Below, one piece after another: positions 33,600-42,746 of a DNA stretch of 64,000 nt. The translations under genes and the position numbers were made by a program. Each line of letters starts with the position of its first letter. Positions within the stretch are counted from its first letter, which is position 1. The stretch is from Plazaster borealis. Its lineage: Eukaryota > Echinodermata > Asteroidea > Forcipulatida > Labidiasteridae. The notes beneath the pieces were generated by a model. The model saw only the letters and a program-made list of their open reading frames with translations. It made no database searches and was not told where the DNA came from. The stretch is taken from positions 6,864,721 to 6,928,720 of the forward strand of contig CM037457.1 in NCBI GenBank assembly GCA_021014325.1. The letters run 5' to 3'.

Positions 33600-33740
33600 A
33601 CCCCCGAACAAAGATATTGACAAAATAGGGAGACCGCCAACATAGGGCTAGATAGCTCAGTTGGTAGAGCGCCGGCACGTTAAACCGGAGGTCGTTGGTT
33701 CAAATCCCACTCTAGTCAATTTTTCTTTGTTCAACCCAAA
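33600..33740 (+). repeat. tRNA-Asn(GTT)-like hairpin element, copy 2
   Basis: Core 33646-33717 has an acceptor stem GGCTAGA pairing with TCTAGTC over all seven positions (one G-T), TAGCTCAGTTGG (A box), GGTTCAAATCC (B box) and a loop ACGTTAA (GTT anticodon but C at position 33). The core is enclosed by GAACAAAGATATTGAC on the left and GTCAATTTTTCTTTGTTC on the right, an imperfect inverted repeat. Confidence 0.85.
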
Positions 33741-33919
33741 ATCATTTAATATTTACCCAGTCAGTTTCCCTTGTGGTCCATTACTTGAATTATATGATAT
33801 ATAAAAAAAAGTCGCATCCCCTTAAGGTGATCCCCGGCTGCCGCTTCCCAGGTTGTATCGTATGGGTGTGATCCCTGGCTACACGGCAGTTTGCGGTTGA
33901 ATGGCTTTCTGACTGGCAC

Positions 33920-34060
33920 CCCCCGAACAAAGATATTGACAAAATAGGGAGACCGCCAACATAGGGCTAGATAGCTCAGTTGGTAGAGCGCCGGCACGTT
34001 AAACCGGAGGTCGTTGGTTCAAATCCCACTCTAGTCAATTTTTCTTTGTTCAACCCAAAA
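33920..34060 (+). repeat. tRNA-Asn(GTT)-like hairpin element, copy 3
   Basis: Core 33965-34036, identical in every diagnostic feature to the copy about 319 bp upstream, so this is a direct tandem duplication. The spacer between the two cores contains GCATCCCCTTAAGGTGATCC and CAGGTTGTATCGTATGGGTG. It is followed directly by a (TA)n tract (34063-34085). Confidence 0.85.
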
Positions 34061-34235
34061 TCATTATATATATATATATATATATAAATTCCCTGCATTG
34101 TTATCGAACAATGCATTTACCACTTTTATGGTCCAGTAATCCATCCTTTCATACTATACATCCTTTGTCCTCACCACTTTACTCCTATTGGTTCATAGCC
34201 ACCAATTGTTTCTGAAATAGAAACTTTGATTGGCT

Positions 34236-34384
34236 ATAATTTTCCCGCTTCTTTCTGGATCCTTCCCTTAATCCCTTTCCCCTCTCTTTTTCTATAAATG
34301 GATATGTATTTGTTTGTACTTGTTTTATGCCTCTGAAGAAGGTCCGGTCTGGATCGAAAGCTAAGGCCATCTACCCTACTTATT
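34236..34384 (+). repeat. Interspersed repeat with a CTGAAGA ... GAAA core, copy 1
   Basis: It runs from GGATCCTTCCCTTAATCCC through CTGAAGAAGGTCCGGTCTGG and ATCGAAAGCTAAGGCCATC. It recurs in reverse at 46746-46885 and partly at 35296-35372, each time beside a tRNA-like element and a (TA)n tract. It could be the end of a retroelement such as a Penelope-like element, but no coding part is present. Confidence 0.6.
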
Positions 34385-34444
34385 ATATATATATATATAT
34401 ATATATATAAAGGGAAACTGACTGGGTGAATATTAAATGATTTT

Positions 34445-34590
34445 GGGTTGAACAAAAAAAAATTGACTAGTGGGATTTGAACCAACGACCTCCCGGTTTA
34501 CGTGCCGGCGCTCTACCAACTGAGCTATCTAGCCCCCTATGTCGGCGGTCTCCCTTTTGTCAATATCTTTGTTCGGGGGTGCCAGTCAGA
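34445..34590 (-). repeat. tRNA-Asn-like hairpin element, copy 4 (reverse)
   Basis: Core 34465-34534 on the minus strand, two bases shorter in the acceptor and anticodon parts than its neighbours. A and B boxes are intact. It is flanked by GTTGAACAAAAAAAAATTGAC and by a (TA)n tract at 34384-34408. Confidence 0.8.
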
Positions 34591-34704
34591 AAGCCATTCA
34601 ACCGCAAACTGCCGTGTACCCAGGGGATCACACCCATACGATACAACCTGGGAAGCGCAGCCCGGGGATCACCTTGCGTATATATATATATCAAGTAATG
34701 AGTG

Positions 34705-35285
34705 GTCCATTACTTGATATATGATATATAAAAGTCGCATCCCCTGGCTGCCGCTTCCCAGGTTGTATCGTATGGGTGTGATCCTGGCTACGGCAGTTTG
34801 CGGTTGAATGGCTTTCGACTGGCACCGAACAAAGATATTGACAAAATAGGGAGACCGCCAACATAGGGCTAGATAGCTCAGTTGGTAGAGCGCCGGTACG
34901 TTAAACCGGAGGTCGTTGGTTCAAATCCCACTCTAGTCAATTTTTCTTTGTTCAACACAAAATCATTATATATAAATGATTTTGGGTTGAACAAAGAAAA
35001 ATTGACTAGAGCGGGATTTGAGCCAACGACCCCCGGTTTAACGTGCCGGCGCTCTACCAACTGAGCTATCTGGCCCTATGTTGGCGGTCTCCCTATTTTG
35101 TCAATATCTTTGTTCGGGGGGTGCCAGTCAGAAGCCATTCAACCGCAAACTGCCGTGTAGCCAGGGATCACACCCATACGATACAACCTGAGAAGCGGCA
35201 GCCGGGGATCACCTTAAGGGGATGCGACTTTTTTATATCAGATATCAAATAATAAACCACAAGGGAAACTGAATGTGGTTTATTA
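34705..35285. repeat. Palindrome built from two opposed tRNA-like elements (copies 5 and 6)
   Basis: The plus-strand core 34867-34938 and the minus-strand core 35004-35075 face each other around a centre near 34972 (AATCATTATATATAAATGATT). The arms continue outward through GCCATTCAACCGCAAACTGC and GGTTGTATCGTATGGGTGTG to the GATGCGACTTTT sequence on both sides, about 260-290 bp per arm. A second centre near 34705 (TCAAGTAATGAGTGGTCCAT) relates copy 4 to copy 5 in the same way. Confidence 0.85.
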
Positions 35286-35295
35286 TTTGATATAT

Positions 35296-35372
35296 AGATG
35301 GCCTTAGCTTTCGATCCAGACCGGACCTTCTACAGAGGCATAACAAAAGTACAAACAAATACATATATATAC
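35296..35372 (-). repeat. Interspersed repeat with a CTGAAGA-type core, partial copy
   Basis: Reverse orientation: GATGGCCTTAGCTTTCGATC, then CAGACCGGACCTTCTACAG (one change in the core) and AAGTACAAACAAATACATAT. It directly follows the palindrome of tRNA-like copies. Confidence 0.6.
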
Positions 35373-36950
35373 TAATATTAATAATTTCTGGTTACGGGCA
35401 CATGTTCTTTGCATTTTGTGGCCGCGGTAGCGTTCGCGATCGCGATCGTTCACTACAGTAGATTATACAAACACGCATTTTTACAGTATATATCTTAAAG
35501 TTTTATATAAAACACGTACAAATATTACCGACAATTTTCCGTTGATTTATTGCAGCGGCTAACAAGTATGAATGGGTCCAGGTGGGAATTTCATTACAAA
35601 ACGTCTCCCCTTAAATGGCTACAAATATGGACATAATGTTTAAAATGTTATCGTTCATCGTCTGATTTTTTTTGCACTGAACGTATTTATATGTAGCCTA
35701 AGGATAGGTCTTTCATGCCTGAAAGTTTAAACAAAATCCCCCTTTACATCCTCTAGATATTTGCAATTTTTTGATCGCCATCGTTCACTACATTAGATTA
35801 TACAAACACGCATTTTCCTCTTTTTCCCTTTTCTTTCTCTTTTCTTTTTTGAGAGCAGTACCGCGACTTTTTCGTGGGGGGGGGCACTGGAAATTCGTGG
35901 GGGAAATTCGTGGCTACGCCGCTGCGAGGGACAACATTGTGTTGTGCCGAGTCTAAAATTACAAAAACGAGAGTTTTGAACTCAATCTTTTTTTTGATTG
36001 TCTTCTTTATCAAATTTAAAAACATGAAAGTTGGATACAGAATGCATAGATGTCATGAATGAAAAGGGATATTGTCTCTCTGGTCGGAAATAAATGGATT
36101 TAAAAGGGTGTAGTCCATCGTTGCGCTGCCAGTCGAGTACAAGCTTGCGACTAACCTGTAGGGGAATCCCCCAAAACACAGACAATCAGAAACCCGGAAG
36201 GCGACGCGTAAAATAAAAAAGTCGCCGCCCCAAAAAAAAAGTCGCCGCGTGAAAAAAAAAGTCGCCGCCAAAAAAAAAAAGTCGCCGCGTAAAAAAAAAA
36301 AAGTCGCCGCGTGAAAAAAAAAAGTCGCCGCTTTAAAAAAAAAAAGTCGCCGCGTTAAAAAAAAAAGTCGCCGCGTGAAAAAAAAAGTCGCCGCCAAAAA
36401 AAAAAAGTCGCCGCGTGAAAAAAAAAAAAGTCGCCGCGTGAAAAAAAAAGTCGCCGCCAAAAAAAAAAAAGTCGCCGCCAAAAAAAAAAGTCGCCGCGTG
36501 AAAAAAAAAAGTCGCCGTGTAAGTGTCCTTTATAGAACACCATAGTTTTTGATGCGCGATGATAATCGCTAGATGCTGTAATTGCAACGCGAAGCCTTTT
36601 CATAGCAGTCTATGGTTGTTTAGGCTTCAACGTCCTCTGTTAACTGCGTCAAGCGTTAATTTTACGCTCGTGTGACCATCGCGACTCCACGGAAGTGGTT
36701 TCTGAAAAGTTAAGATCAAATAAGCATCCTTGTCCCAGAGTTTTAATTTTGCTTCAATAATAATTAACACATTTTTTGTGTATTTATTATAAAAACTAAA
36801 ACTAATTTTATAAACATGTAATGAGTATTTTGGTGTTCAGACTTTAACATTGAATATAATTTAAAACAAAGATTTGATTTCAGAGAAAAAAAATGTTCTT
36901 CGTTTGACGTGTTTTCTCATTCCGATACGCGCGAGACTTGCACAGTCTAT

Positions 36951-37232
36951 CGAAAGCTCCTCAAAACATACGTTCAATTTCGCGCGATGTGTAAGCAAAT
37001 GTTCTCTTGCGTCGTGCTATTAATGGAATGTAATCATTCAATTCAAATCCACTCGAACAGCATACAAATTAGCAGCAGCTTTTTGCAGAAATCTCTAGTT
37101 GCGATATTCTGCTAAATTGAAGCTGGTTTCACATTGCTAAAAAGAACGCCTTTGAATATAACGCTATAAATTCGTATGCCTCAAAGTGGGATTGGATGAC
37201 GGTTTCAACTGAAGATTTAAAACGCTGTTGCT
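36951..37232. other. Short unique spacer, nothing recognised
   Basis: About 280 bp between the nested MITE structure and the next TTAA element. No feature seen. Confidence 0.4.
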
Positions 37233-37610
37233 TTAAAGGCATCGTACACGTTTGGTAATTGTCAAAGACCAGTGTTCTCACTTGGTGTATCCCAACATAT
37301 GCATAATATAACAAGCCTGTGAAAATTTGGGCTCAATTGGTCATCGAAGTTGCAAGAAAATGATGAAAGAAAAAACACCCTTGTTGTACAAATTTGTGTG
37401 CTTTCAGATAGGAATAAAAGGCTTCTAGCTAGAAGTCTTTTATTATTTTATAGTGAGAAATTACCTCTTTCTCAAAAACTACGTTACTTCAGAGGGAGTC
37501 GTTTCTCACAATGTTTTATACTATCAACAGCTCTCTGTTACTTGTTACCAAGTCAGTTTTCATGCTAATATATATTTTGAGTAATTACCAAACGTGTACG
37601 ATGCCTTTAA
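37233..37610. mobile_element. Short TIR element, TTAA-flanked, body type B
   Basis: It begins TTAAAGGCATCGTACACGTT and ends AACGTGTACGATGCCTTTAA, perfect inverted repeats over 20 bp, with TTAA included at both ends. Body as at 13865-14197. Non-coding. Confidence 0.88.
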
Positions 37611-37651
37611 AACGAATTCATGAAAATGAAACTTATATAAAAATGGTTTAC

Positions 37652-38020
37652 TTAAAGGTATCGTACACGTTTGGTAATGACTCAAAACAACTATTAGCAT
37701 AAAAACCTACTTGGTAACAAGCAACGGAGAGCTGTTGGTAGTATAAAACATTGTAGGAAACGACTCCCTCTGAAGTAACGTAGTTTTTGAGAAAGAGGTA
37801 ATTTCTCACTAAAATAATAAAAACTTATTGCAAGAAGTTTTTATTCCTATCTTAAAGCACACAAATTTGAACAACAAGGGTGTTTTTTCTTTCATAATTT
37901 TCTTGCAACTTCGATGACCAATTGAGCCCAAATTTTCACAGGCTTGTTATTTTATGCATAATGTTGGGATAGTGACAACACTGGTCTTTGACAATTTCCA
38001 AACGTGTTCAGTGCCTTTTA
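37652..38020. mobile_element. Short TIR element, body type B, reverse orientation
   Basis: Starts TTAAAGGTATCGTACACGTT and ends CCAAACGTGTTCAGTGCCTTT. The body is the reverse complement of the element ending 42 bp to the left, so the two form a potential long hairpin. The right flank is TTTA, not TTAA. Confidence 0.85.
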
Positions 38021-39011
38021 TGAGAATCGTTTTCAAACGATTACCAAAGTACTTATATACTGCAATAATTCAATAAACAAATAGGCCTATCAGGCGTTAT
38101 TTCAAGCTATGCGAAATCGTTTACAATTTAATTTGTATAGCAGAGTCAGTAACTCAGTAACTAGATTTTTAACCAAATTGTTATTTTCGTCTCCGTTTTC
38201 GACAAGAGAAAATGCTGAGATATTATCTCCACAAAATCACAACACAAAGCGCCCAAAATCAGTAAGTTAAAACAATAGCTTAATCTAACAATCAATATTG
38301 TAAGTCTGAATGAACCGCTGGAATGACGTCACCTGATTGCTAAATAATAATCTGAATAATTCATGTTCATCAACAACTATTCAACTATTCGAAAAGAGTC
38401 TATAACAGTTAATGAATTTTTTGTAAAACGTTGGTCAAATCGTCAACTTAAAAAGATAGGATGAATCCAGTTTTAAACTTCCAAAAAATACTGAAAAATG
38501 TCAGAGCAATATCGAACGGATAAGGTAAAGCAACCTTGAGAAATAAGAAACATCAAACTAAATAAATACAACTATCTGATTAAAACATTTGGAATAAACC
38601 TGTTTAGTAGTTTATTTATAGTTTACTTCTTTATGGAAAATCAATATATTTTTAACTTATACGTTTTTATGTTATCGTGCAGTTGCAACATAGCGGTGAC
38701 ACTTTTGACGCTGCCATTAGGATACCTGAACTAATAACAACTTTGTTTTTGGAACGAACACAAAACAAAACAACCAAAAAACATGCAAAGATACATTTCA
38801 CATAGTACTATAGAGAACTTATGTGCATAAGACTTTCGGTCAGAAAGATAAAATTATATATACTTGTACATACTGTTAAAGAATTTGCAGCCTCCAGTAG
38901 ACCTAACATATATTAATTGGCTTCGAAAAATCTAAATTAATCTCACTATAGTAATTTTTTCTTACAGTCTAACAATAAACAAAGTAAATGATTTAAAATT
39001 ATCAAATGTTT

Positions 39012-39290
39012 TCATTTTCCCAAATATTCTTCTTCTTTTCGTATCACTGAAGCGTGATGGTTTATGGCAGTTTCCCATTTCTTTAGACAGTCCTTTGCGT
39101 TTTTATTGAACACTGCAAGGTCTTTTGAGCTGCAAGGGTTGGGTAGAGGGCGGACAAGGCAGTGCTCCATAGTACGGTCTACTTCTACACATTCACAGGT
39201 GGTTAGGCCAGTCGCCCAATCAACATCAAAGAGCGATGAAAAAAACATTGAAGTCCTAACCACTGAGCTCAAAGGAGTACCGTCACCTCA
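39012..39290 (-). pseudogene. LINE reverse-transcriptase C-terminal fragment
   Basis: 86 codons open. The stretch TTCECVEVDRTMEHCL resembles the Cys/His motif at the C-terminus of many non-LTR retrotransposon ORF2 proteins (C-x-C, then TMEH), followed by KDCLKKWETAI. Copy 1 of the duplication reads straight across this position, so it is a later insertion in copy 2. No endonuclease or RT core is present; it is a 5'-truncated remnant. Confidence 0.55.
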
Positions 39291-40344
39291 TTCTGCAAAC
39301 CGCCCCCTATGGAGATGCCTGAAATACCCAAATATTGATTATGATTCACACCAGTATCAAAACTCCAACGAAATACTTCTGCCTGAAATACTCTCGAGTT
39401 GAGAACATAGCATTTTAATGTATCCTGAAATCCTCGTTGCTTATTTCGATTGCCGTATGCAAAGTATAAGCATAAATAAACGTCTTTGCAGAAAACAGCC
39501 GTTGTTTCAACTAAAACGTGACAACGTGATTGAGAACTAAAACGTGACACCGTAACTGAGTGACTTATTTACAGTTTGATCGGATGGTGTGTATGTACAG
39601 GATTCTAAAATTTATGAATGATTTGTGCTGGTAATGGAAGAAAAAAAAACCCCAAAAACCAAAACCAAACAACATTAACAACAACAAAAACATGGACAAT
39701 TTCATCTCAAAACCTTTTTATGAACTTGATACAAGTGTCGTCCTGTGCACTACTTTGGTCAGAAATACAGCCAGATGCAAGGACACTTTCCCATACTCCA
39801 TTCTAATTCCGATTTGCAAAATCAAAATTAGCGCACTGTATTCGGTGTTTTCTAGAAAATTTGAATGAAACTTATTTCATAAAATTTTATCAGAATTCAT
39901 GGTTGAGTAAGAAGTAAGATGTTTTGTTGCGGAAACTAGAGGATTGGAAACACATAATTGCTGTAGTAAAATACCAATTATATATCCCACCATAGCGGTT
40001 TGGTACAAGCCTCGAATTGGTACATTAACTGATTGTAATTGGTACGAATACCGGTAAAGTTCGTTCCTACGACTCACATCGAGTCATAAGGGATTTGTTT
40101 ATAGTTTAACTTGTTTACGATTCTAAGTCTTATAATCTGTACAATCTCTCCAGAGTTTTAAAGATAAGACACAAATCGATGGAATAATTACGCACTGTTT
40201 TCTCTGATTCGTAATCACACACGTATGGAGAAAGAGAACATTCCATATGGAGTCAATTAGTATTGTACATAGTGTTCTAGTCATTAATGGAGTGTATTTT
40301 CAAGGAGTGATGCAATTATACCTCTGTTCTACTCCCCATTGCAC

Positions 40345-41643
40345 TTAACTTAACTTAACTTAACTTAATTGTATTTATAAAGCGCTTTAACACTGTTTCA
40401 AAGCGCTGTACAGACTAAAAACATTAAAATGCAGGATAAAAAACATGAGCAGAAATAGCAATATGGTTTAAAAATACAGAACAGTTAAAAAAGGAGCAAA
40501 AAAATTAGTAAAAAAATACATTATAAACATACATATTATATACAATAAAGGACAAAAATAAAACGTCACGCGGACCCAGAGGAAATCCACCCCAATACCG
40601 ATAAAAAAGGGAAGAAAAATGAAAATAGGAATAAAGATCTCCTCTGCGACCGCAAAACGCATACACTATAAACAACATTTACATGACAAAGGGTCAATAC
40701 TACTAAACCACAAAAAAGACACTACCCACCAAAATCAACCCTTGCCATATAAAATGTGAAATGTAGTCAAGAAAGTTGAATATAGCATCCAAAAATCCGA
40801 CTCAAAAACCCCATAAAAACCGGCCCCAGAACATGAGTAAAAGGCATTAAAACAGAGTCATGCTGAAGAATGTCCATAAAGTGGAAATCAGTTCAGTTTG
40901 AAAATCAGTTCAGTTTGAAAAGGTATGTCTTCAGTTTTCTCTTGAAAGATGAAATCGTTGTAGCTGCACGAATGTCCTGAGGTAGATTTTTCCACAATCG
41001 TGGCGCCGCAACCGCGAAAGCACGGTCACCATACTTTGTTTTTGTGCGAGGTCCATGTTCAAAGAGAAGCTGTGAAGCAGAACGAAGATTACGTTCAGGG
41101 GCGAATATGGATAACAAGTCGCAGATATACTTGGGCGCGATACCATGAAGAACTTTGTATGCGGTGAGTAAGATCTTAAAAACCACACGATACTCAATCC
41201 GGAGCCAATGTAGTTCGCGAAGTATTGGCGAGATGTGTTCTCGACGCCTGGTCAGAGTTACTAATCTTGCTGAAGCGTTCTGTACTAGTTGTAGTCTTGC
41301 AAGTTGGGATTTTGGAAGGCCATAAAGAAGACTATTGTTGCAATCTAACCTTGATGAGACAAATGCATGTACTAAACGCTCCGTTGAGGCTTGATCCAGG
41401 TATTTTCTGATCTTTCCGATTCTGTAAACACCAAAGGAAGCTGCACGACAAATGTTACGTGTGTGTTGCGTCAAGTCAAGTGTACTGTCCAAAACAATGC
41501 CTAGATCTTTGGCGGAGTCAGTCGCTTTGATGTTCGCGTCACCTATGCATAAATCAGGTAACGGGGATACCTTACGATGCCGAGAGTGGAAATGCACAAC
41601 TTCAGTTTTTTGATCATTATATAGCGCCACCAAGGTTAACCTC
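40345..41643 (-). mobile_element. 5'-truncated LINE inserted at the 3' end of GPCR copy 2
   Basis: In copy 1 the receptor ends ATTAATCAAGTGCCATGGGG. In copy 2 the same words are separated: ATTAATCAAG at the 5' junction (about 41643) and TGCAATGGGG at the 3' junction (about 40345). Between them lies the end of a non-LTR element in the receptor's sense orientation: about 245 codons of RT C-terminal region, a 3' UTR with AGCGCTTTATAAATACAATT, and a (TTAAG)n tail. Target duplication is at most a few bases (CTT) and uncertain. Protein style (GVVLDSTLDL, ELHWLRIEYRVVFKILL, FAVAAPRLWKNLP) fits the CR1/L2/Rex-like group. Confidence 0.88.
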
Positions 41644-42746
41644 TTGATTAATCCCATAATTGTCTTCTTCAATGCCAGTCTGAACTTCTTGTTTCCTCCA
41701 CTGTAGATCAACGGGTTAAGGCAACTACCTAGAAACAACAGGGTTGTAGTAATAGTCTCGGCTCGTAATGAAAACTCCTGGTTCCGTTTGATGGAGGTCA
41801 ACTGCATGGTAACGTAAGGTACGCTCATGACCGTGAACACAAAGACCACCACCATGGTAGTTTTCAGTACTCCCATTTCCTCCCGGCTGATGTTCATTTT
41901 CACCGGGGGGTTGGTGGTGGATGCTCGCCTTGTGTCCGCAAATCCTTGGTTACTGTTATTAGCGTTAGATTTTCGAGTGAACGCGTCGGCATTCTGTATT
42001 CGAGTCTTCTTTCGATGCGCCTTGAACACCCAGCAGGGTGGATATGTGCGCATTACAAGTCTTATTATTATTATTATTATTATTACCTCCCTCGCGATGC
42101 CAAGATAGCAGCAAGAAATAAAAATGTCCAAAATGAAGGCATATGTGATAAAACAGAAGAGCGAGTAAGAGGGACTCCGAAGCCAATCTACGGTACAGGT
42201 TGGTTTAATCGGCCCCCATTTGTAGACACCCCAACCAAGCAACGGGCCCATCCCTGACAAACTAGACCCGGTCCAGGGGAGCAACAAACCTATTGCAGTC
42301 TTGAAGACCGTTGTTTTGTAAACTACTTCCAATCCCCTGGCAACATTTTTGATATGGATATAACGATCAGCTGCGATGACACATAAAGTTAGAGACGATG
42401 AGAAGAGGCATGCTGTCTTGGCAAAGGCGACGATGTCGCACATGACTGGGCCGAAGATCCAACGCTCCGCAAGAAGGGTCACAACACAAAATGGCATGAC
42501 CAAGCCACCAATAATGATATCACTTATCGCTAAGTTAATAACAAATGCACTTGCAGGCATTTTGAATCTCCAAAGGTTCAGACATACAAGGCAATTGCCC
42601 GTAACAGCAGTCACGGCCATTATTGAGATGACCACGGCGAAACTGACCCTCTCCCACTTCAACAAATTGTCGCCATCTCCAGTCGAGATGTTACCCTTTG
42701 AGTCAGTCAAGTTGTAACTGTAGAGACCGGACTGCAAAAATTCCAT
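40905..42746 (-). CDS. Opsin-like GPCR copy 2, continuous with a LINE reverse-transcriptase tail
   Basis: ATG 42746 (AACATGG, as in copy 1) opens 613 codons. The first 368 residues are the receptor: about a dozen substitutions from copy 1, two extra residues in the N-terminus (YSY for D), and a 22-residue insertion (IIIIIII then RLVMRTYPPCWVFKA) in cytoplasmic loop 3 that comes from a SINE tail. The DRY, EL2 CTVDW and NPLIY motifs are kept; F stands at the retinal-lysine position and S at the TM6 toggle position. After GLIK the last four residues of copy 1 (CHGE, including the possible palmitoylation Cys) are replaced by about 245 residues of LINE RT C-terminus without a frame break. It may be a recent pseudogene, or an expressed receptor with a long cytoplasmic tail. 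Open reading is observed; function is not shown. Confidence 0.75.
   Translation of the reverse strand: MEFLQSGLYSYNLTDSKGNISTGDGDNLLKWERVSFAVVISIMAVTAVTGNCLVCLNLWRFKMPASAFVINLAISDIIIGGLVMPFCVVTLLAERWIFGPVMCDIVAFAKTACLFSSSLTLCVIAADRYIHIKNVARGLEVVYKTTVFKTAIGLLLPWTGSSLSGMGPLLGWGVYKWGPIKPTCTVDWLRSPSYSLFCFITYAFILDIFISCCYLGIAREVIIIIIIIRLVMRTYPPCWVFKAHRKKTRIQNADAFTRKSNANNSNQGFADTRRASTTNPPVKMNISREEMGVLKTTMVVVFVFTVMSVPYVTMQLTSIKRNQEFSLRAETITTTLLFLGSCLNPLIYSGGNKKFRLALKKTIMGLIKRLTLVALYNDQKTEVVHFHSRHRKVSPLPDLCIGDANIKATDSAKDLGIVLDSTLDLTQHTRNICRAASFGVYRIGKIRKYLDQASTERLVHAFVSSRLDCNNSLLYGLPKSQLARLQLVQNASARLVTLTRRREHISPILRELHWLRIEYRVVFKILLTAYKVLHGIAPKYICDLLSIFAPERNLRSASQLLFEHGPRTKTKYGDRAFAVAAPRLWKNLPQDIRAATTISSFKRKLKTYLFKLN
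42018..42083 (+). mobile_element. 66-bp SINE 3' tail inserted in frame in the GPCR copy 2 coding region
   Basis: Copy 1 reads continuously where copy 2 has CGCCTTGAACACCCAGCAGG, then GGATATGTGCGCATTACAAG and (TTA)n. This resembles the end of the SINE at 48638-49060 (GCGCCTTGAGCGTCACTGAG, then GGATATGTGCGCTATATAAG and TTATTATTATT). It lies antisense to the receptor, is exactly 22 codons long and contains no stop in the receptor frame. Confidence 0.85.

Larger units (their letters stand above)
32830..36544. mobile_element. Foldback element whose arms hold CGGCGAC/poly-T arrays
   Basis: The termini TATGGTGTTCTATAAAGGAC and GTCCTTTATAGAACACCATA are exact inverses. GTTTTT stands on both sides (32824-32829 and 36545-36550), a 6-bp target duplication confirmed by the intact copy of its host MITE. 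Each arm of about 380-400 bp carries an array of CGGCGAC or CGGCGCC separated by runs of 8-11 T (left, 32870-33160) or the complement (right, 36215-36525), then GGGGGATTCCCCTACA. The interior (about 33240-36135) holds other repeats and no transposase frame. Structure recalls Foldback-type elements with tandem subrepeats in their arms; the superfamily is unknown. Confidence 0.85.
32517..36950. mobile_element. Second copy of the ATAGACTGTGCAAG MITE, split by a 3.7-kb foldback
   Basis: The left end ATATACTGTGCAAGTCTCGC and the right end GCGAGACTTGCACAGTCTAT are the same termini as at 18235-18942. CGAA flanks both sides (32513-32516, 36951-36954) as a likely 4-bp target duplication. Removing 32830-36550 leaves about 713 bp that align with the reverse complement of the intact 708-bp copy, across the junction GCTTGTTTTT-GATGCGCG. 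Confidence 0.85.

Noticed and set aside
33646..33717. Functional tRNA-Asn gene
   Set aside because: Intact boxes and acceptor stem, but C33, multiple near-identical copies with shared repeat flanks, and (TA)n context point to a mobile repeat.
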